Shown: positions 39,028 to 49,481, counted from the first letter of the stretch. The stretch is DNA of 64,000 nucleotides from Amphritea atlantica (GCF_900111095.1 NZ_FOGB01000003.1:62001-126000), one strand, 5' to 3'. The notes: generated from the letters alone by a model not told the origin. Numbers and translations are program-made.

Positions 39028-39888
39028 TTAAACCAGATCAAACTCATTAATCAGTGTAGCAATTAGCCCGGCCGCCTGCTCTTCAAGATGCAGATGATGG
39101 CCTCCAGCCAACTGCTCAGTTCTGATGTTACGCAGCAAAGCGATACGCCGATCACTTTGAGGGATACCATTGTCACCCAGAATCAGCAGTGTTGCCGCGG
39201 TCACTCGGGTGAGAAAGCTTTCCACCTGCGGTTCAGACATGCGCATCACTGATGGCAGAATAAGATTGGCATCACTGCGCCAGTAATATCCACCGCTACG
39301 CTGCTCGATACTCCGTTCAACCAGCCAGGTCGCCGCTTCGGCATCCACAGGCCAGCGGCCATTCATCCGCGCGTTAACCGCAGCATCGAAATCACTGTAA
39401 GCTTTTGCCTCCCGCCCCTGCAAACGGATCCGCTTCTTAATGGCGGCAGCCAGTTGGGTTGCGGCATCTTCAGGCTCGGTGACCAGAGGCGCAATCCCCT
39501 CTATCAATACCAGTTTCTCTACCCGTTCGGGAAATGCACCGGCAATCAGTGTAGCGATGCTGGCTCCCATGGAGTGCCCCAGCAGAGAAAACCGTGTCAG
39601 CCCCAACTGATCCGCTACTCCCAATACATCCATCACGTTATCCCAGATGTAATAAGGCATCGATGCGGGCCGGTGATCTGAAAAGCCATGCCCCATCAGA
39701 TCCAGCGCGATCAGCCGGACTCCCCGCAACTGGGGTGCCAGACGGTTAAAGGTTGCAGCATTATCCAGCCAGCCATGCAGCGCCAGCACCGGTGTAGCGT
39801 TACGGTCACCCCAGCATTTGGCTGCAATCTGATGGCCATTAACCTGAAAGCGCAGCTCTTCTGTCGTCTGCGTCTGAGTAGTATTCAT
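39028..39888 (-). CDS. Alpha/beta hydrolase
   Basis: 286 aa. LALHGWLDNAATF oxyanion region, nucleophile S106 in GHSMGAS, and a C-terminal His in GGHHLHLE. Acid residue in LGDNGIPQ. Probable esterase-type enzyme; substrate unknown. Directly upstream of DUF4892 on the same strand with 28 bp between, likely cotranscribed. Confidence 0.88.
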   Translation of the reverse strand: MNTTQTQTTEELRFQVNGHQIAAKCWGDRNATPVLALHGWLDNAATFNRLAPQLRGVRLIALDLMGHGFSDHRPASMPYYIWDNVMDVLGVADQLGLTRFSLLGHSMGASIATLIAGAFPERVEKLVLIEGIAPLVTEPEDAATQLAAAIKKRIRLQGREAKAYSDFDAAVNARMNGRWPVDAEAATWLVERSIEQRSGGYYWRSDANLILPSVMRMSEPQVESFLTRVTAATLLILGDNGIPQSDRRIALLRNIRTEQLAGGHHLHLEEQAAGLIATLINEFDLV

Positions 39889-40051
39889 CTGTTTAAAACC
39901 TTACCTGGCGCTGAGTTTGTCCCCATGCGGCATATATCAGGATACAAAAATGAGGTAGTATCTGCACTGTTTTCTCTTTTAAAAACAGACTGTTTCAAGA
40001 AACCTTAATGCCAACAGCGAATGCTATGATTCACCGACCCCGAGGCCTCTG

Positions 40052-41914
40052 ATGAGCAACACACTATCACGGATTGAACCGCAACAGGCAGGGCTATGGT
40101 TACTGGGGATACTGTTTATCCCGGCGACCCTGTTCTTTCAGCCCAACCTCGGTGGCGAAGGGATGTCGATCTCGCACAATATCACTGTCTGGATCGCCGC
40201 AGTACTGATCATATCCTGCGCAACGCTGCTGATGCTGCGAGAGAAACAGTTCAGCTACCCCCGCTTATGGCTGGCGATGGCAGCGCTGCCGATCGGTATG
40301 ATTATCCTCGGTTTCATCGTCGAGAACTTCCTGCCTACCGAGTGGCTGTTCCGGCAACTCTATATACTCGGCGGTTTTATGTTTCTGATCGCCCTGTTCC
40401 AGTTTCGCTTTTCTCCCCGGGATGTAGAACGGGGGCTGATCATTATACTGATCGCAGGTATTGTGCACGGGCTCTATGGCGTCTCCCAGATTCTCTGGCC
40501 CAGTATCCTGCCACTGGTGATAACCCCCAGCAAAGGGATACCCTACAGTATTTTTCAACAGATCAATATCCATGCATCGTTTCAGGCAACGGTGCTGATG
40601 GCCGGGCTGTTTCTGCTTAGCCGTCCGCTGGCATTAAAGCCCCGGCCAATGCTTATTCTGGTGCTGCTTGCCAGCATCTTTCTGAGCTGCTTTATTGTCG
40701 CCTTTTCGGGATCCCGCACCGGGCTGCTGTCAGCCGTCGCCGGTGGCGTGATTCTATTGTTCTGTAACTGGCGCAGTTTTCTGCAACGCAAACCATTGGT
40801 GATCGCCGCAGCCATCGCCATCGCCGCAGCACTGTTCATGGGCCAGCAGGGCATCCACAACAGCACCGCTAAGCTCGGCGATCTGGCCAGAACAAACAAC
40901 GAGGGGGTTGCCAGTTCCGGCTCAAACAGCCGCATCAATATCTATAAGATCTCCTATGAGGTATTTAAGCAGCAACCGCTCAGCGGCCATGGCATCGGTA
41001 GTTTCCAGAAAGTCTGGCACGATCAGAAAGTCGATTACCTGCAGCGGTTTCCCGATGCTAACCTGCCTCCCGACCGCCTCAGCCATCCCCATAATGAGTT
41101 GATGTTCTGGTTGGTGGAGGGGGGGCTTATCGCTATCGCGGGCATTCTGATCTCCGTTATCACGGTTATCTATGCGGCCTTCAGCTGTGGCTGGCGTCGC
41201 GGTCTGAGCTATATGGCGATGCTGATCCCAATCGGTTTACATACCCAGGTGGAACTGCCCTTCTATATCAGCAATATTCCCTGGTTCCTGATGCTGTTCC
41301 TTATCTTTATCGTGCTGCGTCACAGCCGGGCCACAAAACCACTGGGACTAAGCCGCTCCGCTGAGCTAACCTGCGGTATCTCTGCGGTCGCTCTGTTTCT
41401 GGGAGTGACCGCTGTGATGCTTCAGACTGTGCAGGCCAACAACAGCATTATCCGCTTTTTACAGGGCCGGATGACTGAACCGGCGTTGCTGCAACCGGCC
41501 CTGAGTAACCCTTTCTTCCGCGACGATGCTGAGCTGTATTTTATGCGCACCCTGCTGTTACGCCAGTTGAACGCCCGTCAGGGACAGTTTGCACCGCAGT
41601 TTATTCAGTGGGCAACCCCCTATATCGAATACACCCCGATACCGCAGCTCTATATCGATCTGTCCCGGGCATATCTGGCAACCGGACAAAAACAGAAAGC
41701 GCTGCAAACCATTGAAGACGGACAGGCCCGTTACCCCAAAATCAAGACATTGAACGAGAGTGCCCGGTTGATAAAACAGGTTATATCAGGAACACCCCTG
41801 ACTAAGACAATCAGCCCTTCAGCCAGCGGAGCGACAACTGGAGCAAGCCGTGCAGCTAGCGCAGCAGTTTCTGCAGCTGTCCCAGCCCGGCAGCCGGAAA
41901 CTCCAGTTCAATAA
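40052..41914 (+). CDS. PglL/TfpO-type O-oligosaccharyltransferase (Wzy_C family)
   Basis: 620 aa, about 12 TM helices to residue 430, then a soluble tail. The Wzy_C active region includes FSGSRTGLLSAVAGG and, in the periplasmic loop, SHPHNELMFWLVEGG with the key His. The C-terminal domain fits the PglL-associated Wzy_C_2 type with a TPR-like helix pair (YLATGQKQKALQTI). Likely glycosylates type IV pilin or other proteins with lipid-linked glycan; O-antigen ligase is the alternative. No glycan-synthesis genes nearby. GAGG lies upstream of the ATG. Confidence 0.85.
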   Translation: MSNTLSRIEPQQAGLWLLGILFIPATLFFQPNLGGEGMSISHNITVWIAAVLIISCATLLMLREKQFSYPRLWLAMAALPIGMIILGFIVENFLPTEWLFRQLYILGGFMFLIALFQFRFSPRDVERGLIIILIAGIVHGLYGVSQILWPSILPLVITPSKGIPYSIFQQINIHASFQATVLMAGLFLLSRPLALKPRPMLILVLLASIFLSCFIVAFSGSRTGLLSAVAGGVILLFCNWRSFLQRKPLVIAAAIAIAAALFMGQQGIHNSTAKLGDLARTNNEGVASSGSNSRINIYKISYEVFKQQPLSGHGIGSFQKVWHDQKVDYLQRFPDANLPPDRLSHPHNELMFWLVEGGLIAIAGILISVITVIYAAFSCGWRRGLSYMAMLIPIGLHTQVELPFYISNIPWFLMLFLIFIVLRHSRATKPLGLSRSAELTCGISAVALFLGVTAVMLQTVQANNSIIRFLQGRMTEPALLQPALSNPFFRDDAELYFMRTLLLRQLNARQGQFAPQFIQWATPYIEYTPIPQLYIDLSRAYLATGQKQKALQTIEDGQARYPKIKTLNESARLIKQVISGTPLTKTISPSASGATTGASRAASAAVSAAVPARQPETPVQ

Positions 41915-42308
41915 TCGCCAGAGCGCCCGGCAACATCGGCTCCGGGTGGCTCAGGTCTGCCTCACAGAGTAGCGACACCAACAAGCCGACCAACGGCTGA
42001 TGGGTCACCAGCAGCAGGCTGTCATCGCGTTGTTCACTGAGCCAGTCGACCACCTGCTGAGGTGCTGATTCCGGCGTCAGCAGATCCAGCGGTTCGGCGT
42101 TAACCGACACCACCTCGCGCACCAGCTCAGCCGTCTGACAGGTGCGCAGGTAGGGACTATGTACTATTCGCTGCACCCCTGCAAATTCGTCTGCCTGTTG
42201 GGTCAACAGCTGACGCAGCTGCAACCGCCCTCTTTCCGTTAGGTAGCGCAGTTCATCTCTGGGGGCATCAAAACCTGCCTCTCCATGGCGTAACAGCAGT
42301 AAGCGCAT
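41856..42308 (-). CDS. sixA: Phosphohistidine phosphatase SixA
   Basis: Histidine phosphatase of the phosphoglycerate mutase fold; in E. coli it acts on the Hpt of ArcB and on the nitrogen PTS protein. 150 aa. RHGEAG with nucleophile H8, second His in VTHQP. Its ATG overlaps the gpsA stop by one base, and its 3' end overlaps the pglL-like gene on the other strand by 59 bp. Confidence 0.92.
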   Translation of the reverse strand: MRLLLLRHGEAGFDAPRDELRYLTERGRLQLRQLLTQQADEFAGVQRIVHSPYLRTCQTAELVREVVSVNAEPLDLLTPESAPQQVVDWLSEQRDDSLLLVTHQPLVGLLVSLLCEADLSHPEPMLPGALAIIELEFPAAGLGQLQKLLR

Positions 42309-43336
42309 CAGAGATCGGCTCTTGGCAGAACAAACTCAACATCGCTGCTCTGGGTATTCAGCATCATCATTTTTGCCACCTGAGACACCGGTGCATGATT
42401 AAACACCACCTCATAAAGACCGCTGACCAGCGGCATGTAGATCTCCAGCTCGTCAGCTTTCTCTTTCACATAGCGCAGCGTGTTAACCCCCTCGGCTACC
42501 TCACCCAGCGACTCGACAGCGTCTTCAAGCGTCTTCCCCTCACCCAGAGCATAGCCAACCCGATAGTTGCGACTCAGGGGCGATGAGCAGGTAACAATCA
42601 GATCTCCCACGCCGGCTAAACCGAGAAAGGTCATCGGATTTGCTCCCAGCTGCACGGCAAAACGGCTCATCTCTGCCAGGCTTCGGGTCATCAGCATACT
42701 TTTAGTATTCTCCCCCATACCCAGCGCCGCACTCAGTCCCGAAGCAATCGCATAGATATTTTTTAGCGTCCCCCCCAACTCGACACCGTACATATCGCTG
42801 CTGGCATAGACGCGAAAGAAAGCACAGTGAAGAATCTGCTGCACGGCCGTTCTGACCCGTTCATCCTCACTGGCGATCACTGTCGCGGTGAGTTGTTGCT
42901 GTACGATCTCTTTCGCCAGGTTTGGCCCGCTGATGACGCCGATAGGGTTGCCCGGCAGTTCCTCGCTGAGAATCTGACTCATCAGGCTGAAGCTTTTAGC
43001 TTCAATCCCTTTGGTTGTGCTTACGACTATCTGGTCGGCACGTAAAAATGGTTTTGCCTGCCGGATCACTTCACGGAACGACTGGCTTGGTATCGAAACA
43101 AAGACAATCTCAGCATCCTGCAATGCCTGTTGCAGATCAGCTGTTGCTGTCAGGTTTTCCGATAATGGCCGCCCGGGAAGGTAGCGGTGGTTCTCATGGC
43201 TGCGATTGATCTCTTCGGCCCGTTCGGCATTTCGCATCCACAGATAAACCTGTTCGCCCTTACTGCCAATCAGGTTTGCCAGTACAGTACCAAAACTGCC
43301 GCCGCCCAGTACTGCAACTTTTACCCTGTCTGTCAT
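42308..43336 (-). CDS. gpsA: Glycerol-3-phosphate dehydrogenase (NAD(P)+)
   Basis: Makes sn-glycerol-3-phosphate for phospholipid synthesis. 342 aa from the ATG at 43336 (AAGGA seven bases upstream; a TTG at 43360 is less likely). NAD loop [12 protein letters not shown]; catalytic Lys in [25 protein letters not shown]. Coupled to sixA by a one-base overlap. Confidence 0.96.
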   Translation of the reverse strand: MTDRVKVAVLGGGSFGTVLANLIGSKGEQVYLWMRNAERAEEINRSHENHRYLPGRPLSENLTATADLQQALQDAEIVFVSIPSQSFREVIRQAKPFLRADQIVVSTTKGIEAKSFSLMSQILSEELPGNPIGVISGPNLAKEIVQQQLTATVIASEDERVRTAVQQILHCAFFRVYASSDMYGVELGGTLKNIYAIASGLSAALGMGENTKSMLMTRSLAEMSRFAVQLGANPMTFLGLAGVGDLIVTCSSPLSRNYRVGYALGEGKTLEDAVESLGEVAEGVNTLRYVKEKADELEIYMPLVSGLYEVVFNHAPVSQVAKMMMLNTQSSDVEFVLPRADL

Positions 43337-43408
43337 CAGAGAATCCTTACTTATTATCAATGTGCTTAAACTCGTTTCTGTTAAAGGCCGGACAATTGCC
43401 GGAAACCA

Positions 43409-43636
43409 CTATTCAGAACCCTTATTGTGCTTCTCATCCAGCGAATCCAGCAGTTTATTAACCCCTGAAAATAGCAGCTTAACGATAAAATACCCAAGTA
43501 CTGCCAGCAAGCCGAACAGGAGAGCCACGGCGACATCACCGGTTCGCTGATAACCGTTTATCGCAATAAAAATAAAAAACAGGCTGACAACAATTGCCAG
43601 AACCTGACTGATACGGCCAGTCTTATGTTTATCCAT
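43409..43636 (-). CDS. Small two-helix membrane protein, unknown
   Basis: 75 aa, with two hydrophobic segments (about residues 9-28 and 36-56) and a charged tail (NKLLDSLDEKHNKGSE). I recognise no family. 72 bp upstream of gpsA on the same strand; possibly cotranscribed. ATG at 43636. Confidence 0.7.
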   Translation of the reverse strand: MDKHKTGRISQVLAIVVSLFFIFIAINGYQRTGDVAVALLFGLLAVLGYFIVKLLFSGVNKLLDSLDEKHNKGSE

Positions 43637-43700
43637 GGGTTCCTCTTTGTAACTGATAACTCGGTAATATTACATCTGAAATTGACACGATACTCGCCAA

Positions 43701-45143
43701 TCAGGATGAACAACTGAGCGAGAGATTTTTATCTCCTTCAGGGGGCGGCTGAGCATATATATCCGTGCGCTCTTTAAACGGTGCGCGCACTGCATCATGC
43801 AATTTGACCAGCCCACTGAAATCCCCCGCCACAGCCTGTTCAATCACCTGCTGAGTCAGATAGCTGCGCAACACAACCCTGGGGTTATGTTGCTTCATCT
43901 GTATCGTCGCATCGCTATTGATCCGACTGAGATACTGGCTAAGCCAGTCTCTGACCTGTGGACTATCGCCCAGCAGCGCGATAAAGGGTTCGACCTCGCC
44001 TGTGGCAGCTTGTTCCAGCTTCAGAAAAGCACAATGATAATCAGCATTTACCTGCTGCAGAAGCTGTAGCAAGGCTTCAATCAATGCCCCATCCTGGCGC
44101 TCCTTTCCCTCCATTCCCAGACGCTGCTTCATCTGTTCGGTATAAGCGACCGCATAGACAGACTCAAAGCGGCTGAGGGCAGATTCGAGGTCAGCCTGTT
44201 TCACCAGGCCAGTGAGACTCTGAGCCAGACAAACACAGTTCCACAACGCCACTGAGGGCTGCTGATGATAGGCATAGCGACCATGTTCATCGGTGCGGTT
44301 ACTGGTGTAGTCCGGCTGATAACCATCCAGAAAAGCGAAGGGGCCATAGTCCAGGGTCAGACCGAGAATCGACATATTGTCGGTATTCATCACCCCGTGA
44401 CAAAAGCCCAGCGCCTGCCACCGGGCTATCAGTTTTGCGGTCCTCCCCAGTATTTCAGAATACATCGCCAGGTAGGGATTCGCCGCGCTGGCACACTGGG
44501 GGTAGTAGTGCCGGATAACAAAGTCGGACAGCTGTTTTAACTGGTCCGGTTGGCGACTGTAATAGAAATATTCGAAATGACCGAAACGGATATGGCTGGG
44601 ACTCAGCCGCACCATCGAGGCCGCAGACTCGATCGAGTCCCGGTAGATCTGCGTGTCACTGCCAACAATGCACAATGCCCGGGTGGTGGGCACCCCCAGC
44701 GCAGCCAGTGCTTCGCTGCCAAGATATTCCCGGATAACAGAGCGCAAGGCAGCACGGCCATCGCCATGTCGTGAGTAGGGGGTTTTGCCACTTCCCTTCA
44801 GTTGCAGCTCCCAGCGCTGGCCATCAGAGCCCGGCAGGTCCCCAAGCAACAGAGCCCGACCGTCACCCAACTGGGCCGTATAACCTCCAAACTGATGTCC
44901 CGCGTACACCGTCGCCAGCGGATCACTCCCCTCAGGCAACCGCTGGCCGCCAAAATACTCGCTTAACTGCAGCTCAGAAAACTGGCAGGGGTCAAGCCCG
45001 ATGAGAGCGGCGGTATCAGAACTGAAGGCAACCAGACGGGGATTGTCCAACGGCAGAGGTTGAACCCGTGCATAAAAAGAGGCCGGTAACTCCGCAAAGC
45101 GGTTCCCGAGCTGTAGCTGATCCAACCCAGACCTCGTCATCAT
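43701..45143 (-). CDS. selO: Protein adenylyltransferase SelO (YdiU)
   Basis: Pseudokinase that transfers AMP to Ser/Thr/Tyr of proteins, linked to redox stress. 480 aa. N-terminal FAELPASFYARVQP; nucleotide loop GDGRALLLGDLPG and QLKGSGKTPYSRHGDGRA; metal site in HGVMNTDNMSILGLTLDYGP. The protein ends SLSCSS, the Cys standing where animal SelO has selenocysteine. ATG at 45143, close after rhlB. Confidence 0.94.
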   Translation of the reverse strand: MMTRSGLDQLQLGNRFAELPASFYARVQPLPLDNPRLVAFSSDTAALIGLDPCQFSELQLSEYFGGQRLPEGSDPLATVYAGHQFGGYTAQLGDGRALLLGDLPGSDGQRWELQLKGSGKTPYSRHGDGRAALRSVIREYLGSEALAALGVPTTRALCIVGSDTQIYRDSIESAASMVRLSPSHIRFGHFEYFYYSRQPDQLKQLSDFVIRHYYPQCASAANPYLAMYSEILGRTAKLIARWQALGFCHGVMNTDNMSILGLTLDYGPFAFLDGYQPDYTSNRTDEHGRYAYHQQPSVALWNCVCLAQSLTGLVKQADLESALSRFESVYAVAYTEQMKQRLGMEGKERQDGALIEALLQLLQQVNADYHCAFLKLEQAATGEVEPFIALLGDSPQVRDWLSQYLSRINSDATIQMKQHNPRVVLRSYLTQQVIEQAVAGDFSGLVKLHDAVRAPFKERTDIYAQPPPEGDKNLSLSCSS

Positions 45144-45160
45144 CGCGTCCCGTATGGTTG

Positions 45161-46597
45161 TTATACCGGCTCAAGCAGGTTCGGATCTGGGTATACGCAC
45201 TTCATTTTCACCCCGGCAACCTCTTCAATTTCAGGTAACAGGAAGGAATCATCTTCGGTGGCAAAACTGATCGAGGTACCGGTTGAACCGGCCCGTCCGG
45301 TCCGGCCGATGCGGTGCACATAATCGTCCGCATCCTCAGGCAACGCGTAGTTAATCACATGACTGACGCCATCCACATGGATGCCACGCCCGGCAACATC
45401 GGTGGCCACCAGGATATTGATTTTACCGCTGCGAAAATCTTCCAGGGTTTTCACCCGCTTCTGCTGGGTAATCTCTCCCGACATCAACGAGGCCTTAAGA
45501 CCATCTTTCTGCAGTCGCTCAGCCAGGCGCCGGGTTTCATCACGACGATTGCCAAACACGATCACCCGTTCAAGCTGATTAAGCTGCATAAAGTTACGCA
45601 GTAGTTTGTATTTATCCTTGCGCGACACCAGATACACCAGTTGCTCAACGGAGTCCGTACTTTTCTGTTCCGGGGCGATCTCGATCACCTTGGCATCGAC
45701 AGTCCATTGGCGCGCGAGATTCATCACATCATCGGTGAAAGTCGCACTGTACAGCAGCGTCTGACGATCTCCCTTGCGCGGTGTATGACGAATAATCGTG
45801 CGAACATCGGGAATAAACCCCATACTCAGCATCCGGTCGGCCTCATCCAGCACCAGCACCTCGACATCCCCCAGATCAACGTCAGAGGAGCGCACAAAAT
45901 CGATCAGACGTCCCGGAGTTGCCACCAGAATATCGACCGGGCGGGCAGCCAGCTGCTTACGCTGTCGGTCATAATCCATGCCACCCACCAGGGCGACCAC
46001 GCCGATATTGGCATATTTCCCCAGCTCTTCTGCATCCGATGCGATCTGCAGCGCCAGCTCCCGGGTTGGCGCGATAATCAGCGCCCGGGGAACCCCCTTA
46101 GCCGGCTTATATTCGAGCGGATAGTCAAGCAGATCGGTGATTATGCTGATCAGGAAGGCAGCGGTTTTACCTGTGCCGGTCTGCGCTTTACCGATCATGT
46201 CCCGCCCTTCCAGCGATTCCACCAACGTGGCCGCCTGAATATCAGAACAGTATTTAAAATTAAGATCGGCAATAGCGTGCATCACATCGTCGGGCAGATC
46301 AAAATCATGGAAGCGTTTTTTCCCTTCCACCGGTTCCACTGCAAAATCTTCGCGCCGCCAGGGCTTAACGGGAGCAGCTTTTCGCGCTTTCGATTTAGTC
46401 GCTTTCGGCTTTACGCTGTCGGACGTTGCCGCTTTGGGACGCTCAGCTGAATCAGCACTGCGACCTGATCGCTCAGCGGCCTTGTTGCTTTTTACCGGTG
46501 TTGCCGCTGCCGTTTGCTTTACAGCAGGACTGGCAACCGATGACTGACTGTTTTGTGATGCGTTATCGTGTGAACGTTTAAATAGTTTCTTTAACAA
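45161..46597 (-). CDS. rhlB: DEAD-box RNA helicase RhlB-like
   Basis: 478 aa. A basic, Ala/Lys/Ser-rich N-terminal extension (about 1-85) precedes the helicase core: Q motif DIQAATL, Walker [21 protein letters not shown] in [12 protein letters not shown], and HRIGRTGR. The RhlB type is degradosome-linked. The start is TTG at 46597; no in-frame ATG lies upstream, and MLKKLF fits RhlB-type starts. RhlB versus RhlE is by overall similarity. Confidence 0.88.
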   Translation of the reverse strand: MLKKLFKRSHDNASQNSQSSVASPAVKQTAAATPVKSNKAAERSGRSADSAERPKAATSDSVKPKATKSKARKAAPVKPWRREDFAVEPVEGKKRFHDFDLPDDVMHAIADLNFKYCSDIQAATLVESLEGRDMIGKAQTGTGKTAAFLISIITDLLDYPLEYKPAKGVPRALIIAPTRELALQIASDAEELGKYANIGVVALVGGMDYDRQRKQLAARPVDILVATPGRLIDFVRSSDVDLGDVEVLVLDEADRMLSMGFIPDVRTIIRHTPRKGDRQTLLYSATFTDDVMNLARQWTVDAKVIEIAPEQKSTDSVEQLVYLVSRKDKYKLLRNFMQLNQLERVIVFGNRRDETRRLAERLQKDGLKASLMSGEITQQKRVKTLEDFRSGKINILVATDVAGRGIHVDGVSHVINYALPEDADDYVHRIGRTGRAGSTGTSISFATEDDSFLLPEIEEVAGVKMKCVYPDPNLLEPV

Positions 46598-46626
46598 AGT
46601 TATACCTTATCCGCGTGGGCGAACGG

Positions 46627-48747
46627 TTAGCTAATATTTCTTCGGAATGGTGGCAGCGAGTCCAGTAGCTGCCGGCCGTAACGCCGGGTTACCACCCGTC
46701 GGTCCAGTAGTACGATTCGTCCCCGGTCCTGCTCGGTGCGCAGCAGCCGTCCTGCGGCCTGAGTTAATCGTACCGATGCCATCGGCACCGACCATTCCAT
46801 AAATGGATTGCCGCCATGCTGCTCAATCCACTCAGCCATGGTAGCGTCTACCGGATCATCCGGCACACTGAAAGGGATTTTGGTAATAATCACTTCGGTG
46901 AGGTAATCACCGGGAAGGTCTACCCCTTCAGTAAAAGAGGCGAGGCCGAAAATAATACTTCCGCGCCCCTCGTCAATTTCAGCCTTATGGCGCTTCAGTA
47001 TCTCATTTTTACTGAAATCACCCTGCGACAGGACCCTATTGTTGAGCTTTTCGTCGAGACTGGCAAGCACTGATCTCATTTGCCGCCAGGAGCTGAACAA
47101 CACCAGCGTACCGGAATCGGTCTTCAGTTCAGCATTAAGATAATCAGTGACCGCCTGAGTATGCAGTTCAACATCATTAGCTTCAACCTTCATGGGGGGA
47201 ACATAAAGCTCGGCAGCATGATAATGGTCGAACGGACTGGGCAGAGTAAAGCAGGCAGTTTCTGCAGGTAACCCGAGATCAGCAAGCAGCCGGTCAAACC
47301 GTCCCAGGGCGGTCAGTGTCGCAGAGGTCACTACCGCCGCGTAACAGTGCTGCCAGAGATTCATCCGCAACATCTCGGCAGCGGACACCGGTGCGGTGCT
47401 GCACTCGAAATCATACCCCTGAGCCGTTTCCACCAGGCTTAGCCAGCGTGCTGTCGGCGAACTGTCCCCGGCATCCGGATGACCCATCGACCGTCCCAGG
47501 CCAGTAATGGTCTGCAGCCTGGCGACCATCATCCCGACACGGGGATACCAGATCTCTGCCGGCTGACGATCGATGCCCCCTTCGCCATCAAGGGACTCCT
47601 TGAGCAGGTCCAGAATCATCTCCATCTTTGTTGTCATCCGGGCAGCCAGGTGTTCAACCTGCAGACCAAACTGCCTGACCTCATCAGGCACAACTCCGCC
47701 GGTATAGCGAAACCGCTCTTTCGGCCGCTTGAAGGAATCATCCAGCAGAACGGGTCTGATCAGCTCAGCCCAGTTATTCAGTACCACCTGAAGGTCTTCT
47801 GCCGGTCTTCTCTGCTGCTGAACATAATCACTCAACAGCTGCGGCGTGCCGGTTTGCTCCAGCATTTTATCCAGCTGTTTGATGGTACTGGCAAGCCAGC
47901 GTTCGGTTGATTTCAATCGCAGGTTAAAGGAGAAATGGCCACTGGCCTTATCGGACAGGTGGTGTCCCTCATCAAAGATATAGATCGTTTCCGCGGGATC
48001 AGGCAAAATCGCCCCTCCCCCCAGCGCCAGATCGGCCAGCACGATATCATGATTAGCAATCACACATTCCGCCTGATCGAGATCTTTACGCGCTTTAAAA
48101 AAGCTACAGGCGGAGAAATTACTGCAGCGCCGATTGGTACACTGCAAATGATCGCTGGTCAGCGGGCTCCAATCCTGATCACTGATATCCTGGGTCAGGT
48201 TATCCCGGTCACCATCCCAGCGTCCTGCAGCAAACTCGTTGAGCAGACTCTTATAAAATTCGACCGTATCGGTGTCGAGTCTCAGCGACAACTCATCCTC
48301 ATACAGCGCCTGCTGCCCCGTCGCGCCATGAGCGTCAAGATGCTGTTCTGCTTTACTGATACAGAAATAGCGTCCCCGTCCCTTGGCAAGCCCGAAACTG
48401 AATGATAATCCGGCATGCTCTGCAACTTCGGGGAGATCCTTATTCAGCAGCTGTTCCTGTAGCGCCACCGTCGCCGTCGAAAGAACCACCTTTTTGCCCC
48501 TGGCTTTAGCGATTGGCAGTACTGCCAGCAGGTAACCGATGGTTTTGCCGGTGCCGGTGCCCGCTTCGATGACGCTGACATGCTGCTCACCAAGGCGATG
48601 GGATTTCTCATCCTGAAGGATCGCCCCAAGCACCTTAGCCACTTCAGCAATCATCTGCTTCTGACCCATCCGTGGTTTAAGCTGACGACTCTCGAGAAAC
48701 CGCCGGTACGCTCCCTGTATCTCTTTTTTTATCTCTTCTGAAAGCAC
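46627..48747 (-). CDS. dinG: ATP-dependent DNA helicase DinG
   Basis: Iron-sulfur XPD-like 5'-3' helicase that unwinds forks, D-loops and R-loops, SOS-inducible. 706 aa. Walker A EAGTGTGKT; FeS region with Cys at CISKAEQ, CTNRRCSNFSAC and ECVIANHD; DEGH in IFDEGHHL; motif VI region RLTQAAGRLLRTEQDRG. GTG start at 48747. Divergent from lexA across three SOS boxes. Confidence 0.93.
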   Translation of the reverse strand: MLSEEIKKEIQGAYRRFLESRQLKPRMGQKQMIAEVAKVLGAILQDEKSHRLGEQHVSVIEAGTGTGKTIGYLLAVLPIAKARGKKVVLSTATVALQEQLLNKDLPEVAEHAGLSFSFGLAKGRGRYFCISKAEQHLDAHGATGQQALYEDELSLRLDTDTVEFYKSLLNEFAAGRWDGDRDNLTQDISDQDWSPLTSDHLQCTNRRCSNFSACSFFKARKDLDQAECVIANHDIVLADLALGGGAILPDPAETIYIFDEGHHLSDKASGHFSFNLRLKSTERWLASTIKQLDKMLEQTGTPQLLSDYVQQQRRPAEDLQVVLNNWAELIRPVLLDDSFKRPKERFRYTGGVVPDEVRQFGLQVEHLAARMTTKMEMILDLLKESLDGEGGIDRQPAEIWYPRVGMMVARLQTITGLGRSMGHPDAGDSSPTARWLSLVETAQGYDFECSTAPVSAAEMLRMNLWQHCYAAVVTSATLTALGRFDRLLADLGLPAETACFTLPSPFDHYHAAELYVPPMKVEANDVELHTQAVTDYLNAELKTDSGTLVLFSSWRQMRSVLASLDEKLNNRVLSQGDFSKNEILKRHKAEIDEGRGSIIFGLASFTEGVDLPGDYLTEVIITKIPFSVPDDPVDATMAEWIEQHGGNPFMEWSVPMASVRLTQAAGRLLRTEQDRGRIVLLDRRVVTRRYGRQLLDSLPPFRRNIS

Positions 48748-48793
48748 CTGACCGCCCTAATACACTGTAACCACGCACATTCTAGCAATAATA

Positions 48794-48809
48794 CTGGATA
48801 AATAGACAG
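48794..48809. promoter_or_regulatory. LexA (SOS) box 1, dinG side
   Basis: CTGGATAAATAGACAG fits CTG-N10-CAG, 46 bp before the dinG start. The first half has CTGG rather than CTGT. Confidence 0.7.
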
Positions 48810-48833
48810 AAAAATGTTTACAAACCCAAAATA

Positions 48834-48849
48834 CTGTATATAGTTACAG
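48834..48849. promoter_or_regulatory. LexA (SOS) box 2, consensus
   Basis: CTGTATATAGTTACAG, a near-perfect TACTGTATAT-type box in the lexA promoter region. Confidence 0.9.
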
Positions 48850-48852
48850 CTA

Positions 48853-48868
48853 CTGGATAAAAAAACAG
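48853..48868. promoter_or_regulatory. LexA (SOS) box 3, lexA side
   Basis: CTGGATAAAAAAACAG, three bases after box 2 and eight before the lexA ATG. Tandem boxes spaced 19 bp apart (starts) recall the double operator of E. coli lexA. Confidence 0.8.
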
Positions 48869-48876
48869 AGTTCATC

Positions 48877-49479
48877 ATGAAACTGACACAACGCCAAACA
48901 GATGTACTTGAATGCATAAAAAAATGCATCAGCACCACCGGATATCCGCCAACCCGTGCAGATATAGCAAAAGAGCTGGGGTTTAAGTCGGCTAACGCCG
49001 CAGAGGAACACCTCAAAGCGCTTGCCCGCAAGGGTGCGATTGAGATGATCCCCGGCACCTCCCGGGGTATACGGATTCCCGGCTTCGATGACGAACCGGG
49101 GCTGCCTGTGGTAGGTCAGGTTGCTGCCGGTGAACCTATACTGGCGCAGGAAAATGTCGAAGACCGCATAACCATCGCGTCGGACTTTTTCCACCCTCAG
49201 GCCGACTACCTGCTCAGGGTTCGTGGTACCAGTATGAAAAACATCGGCATTATGGATGGTGACCTGCTCGCAGTTCATCAGTGCCAGAGTGCTAAAAATG
49301 GCGAAATCGTGGTCGCCAGAATCGACAACGATGTCACCGTTAAACGCTTTAAACGCGAGGGTAACCTGGTTTACCTGATCGCAGAAAATGAAGAGTTCGA
49401 GCCTATTGTGGTCGACCTGCAAACGCAGGAACTCTCAATTGAAGGCCTCGGTGTCGGGGTTATCAGAAGAGGACATTAA
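48877..49479 (+). CDS. lexA: LexA repressor
   Basis: SOS regulator. 200 aa. N-terminal HTH ([32 protein letters not shown]). Self-cleavage site Ala84-Gly85 in QVAAGEP; catalytic S119 in GTSMKNIG and K156 in TVKRF, the same numbering as E. coli. It precedes sulA by 2 bp, as in Pseudomonas, and is divergent from dinG. Confidence 0.97.
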   Translation: MKLTQRQTDVLECIKKCISTTGYPPTRADIAKELGFKSANAAEEHLKALARKGAIEMIPGTSRGIRIPGFDDEPGLPVVGQVAAGEPILAQENVEDRITIASDFFHPQADYLLRVRGTSMKNIGIMDGDLLAVHQCQSAKNGEIVVARIDNDVTVKRFKREGNLVYLIAENEEFEPIVVDLQTQELSIEGLGVGVIRRGH

Positions 49480-49481
49480 TC

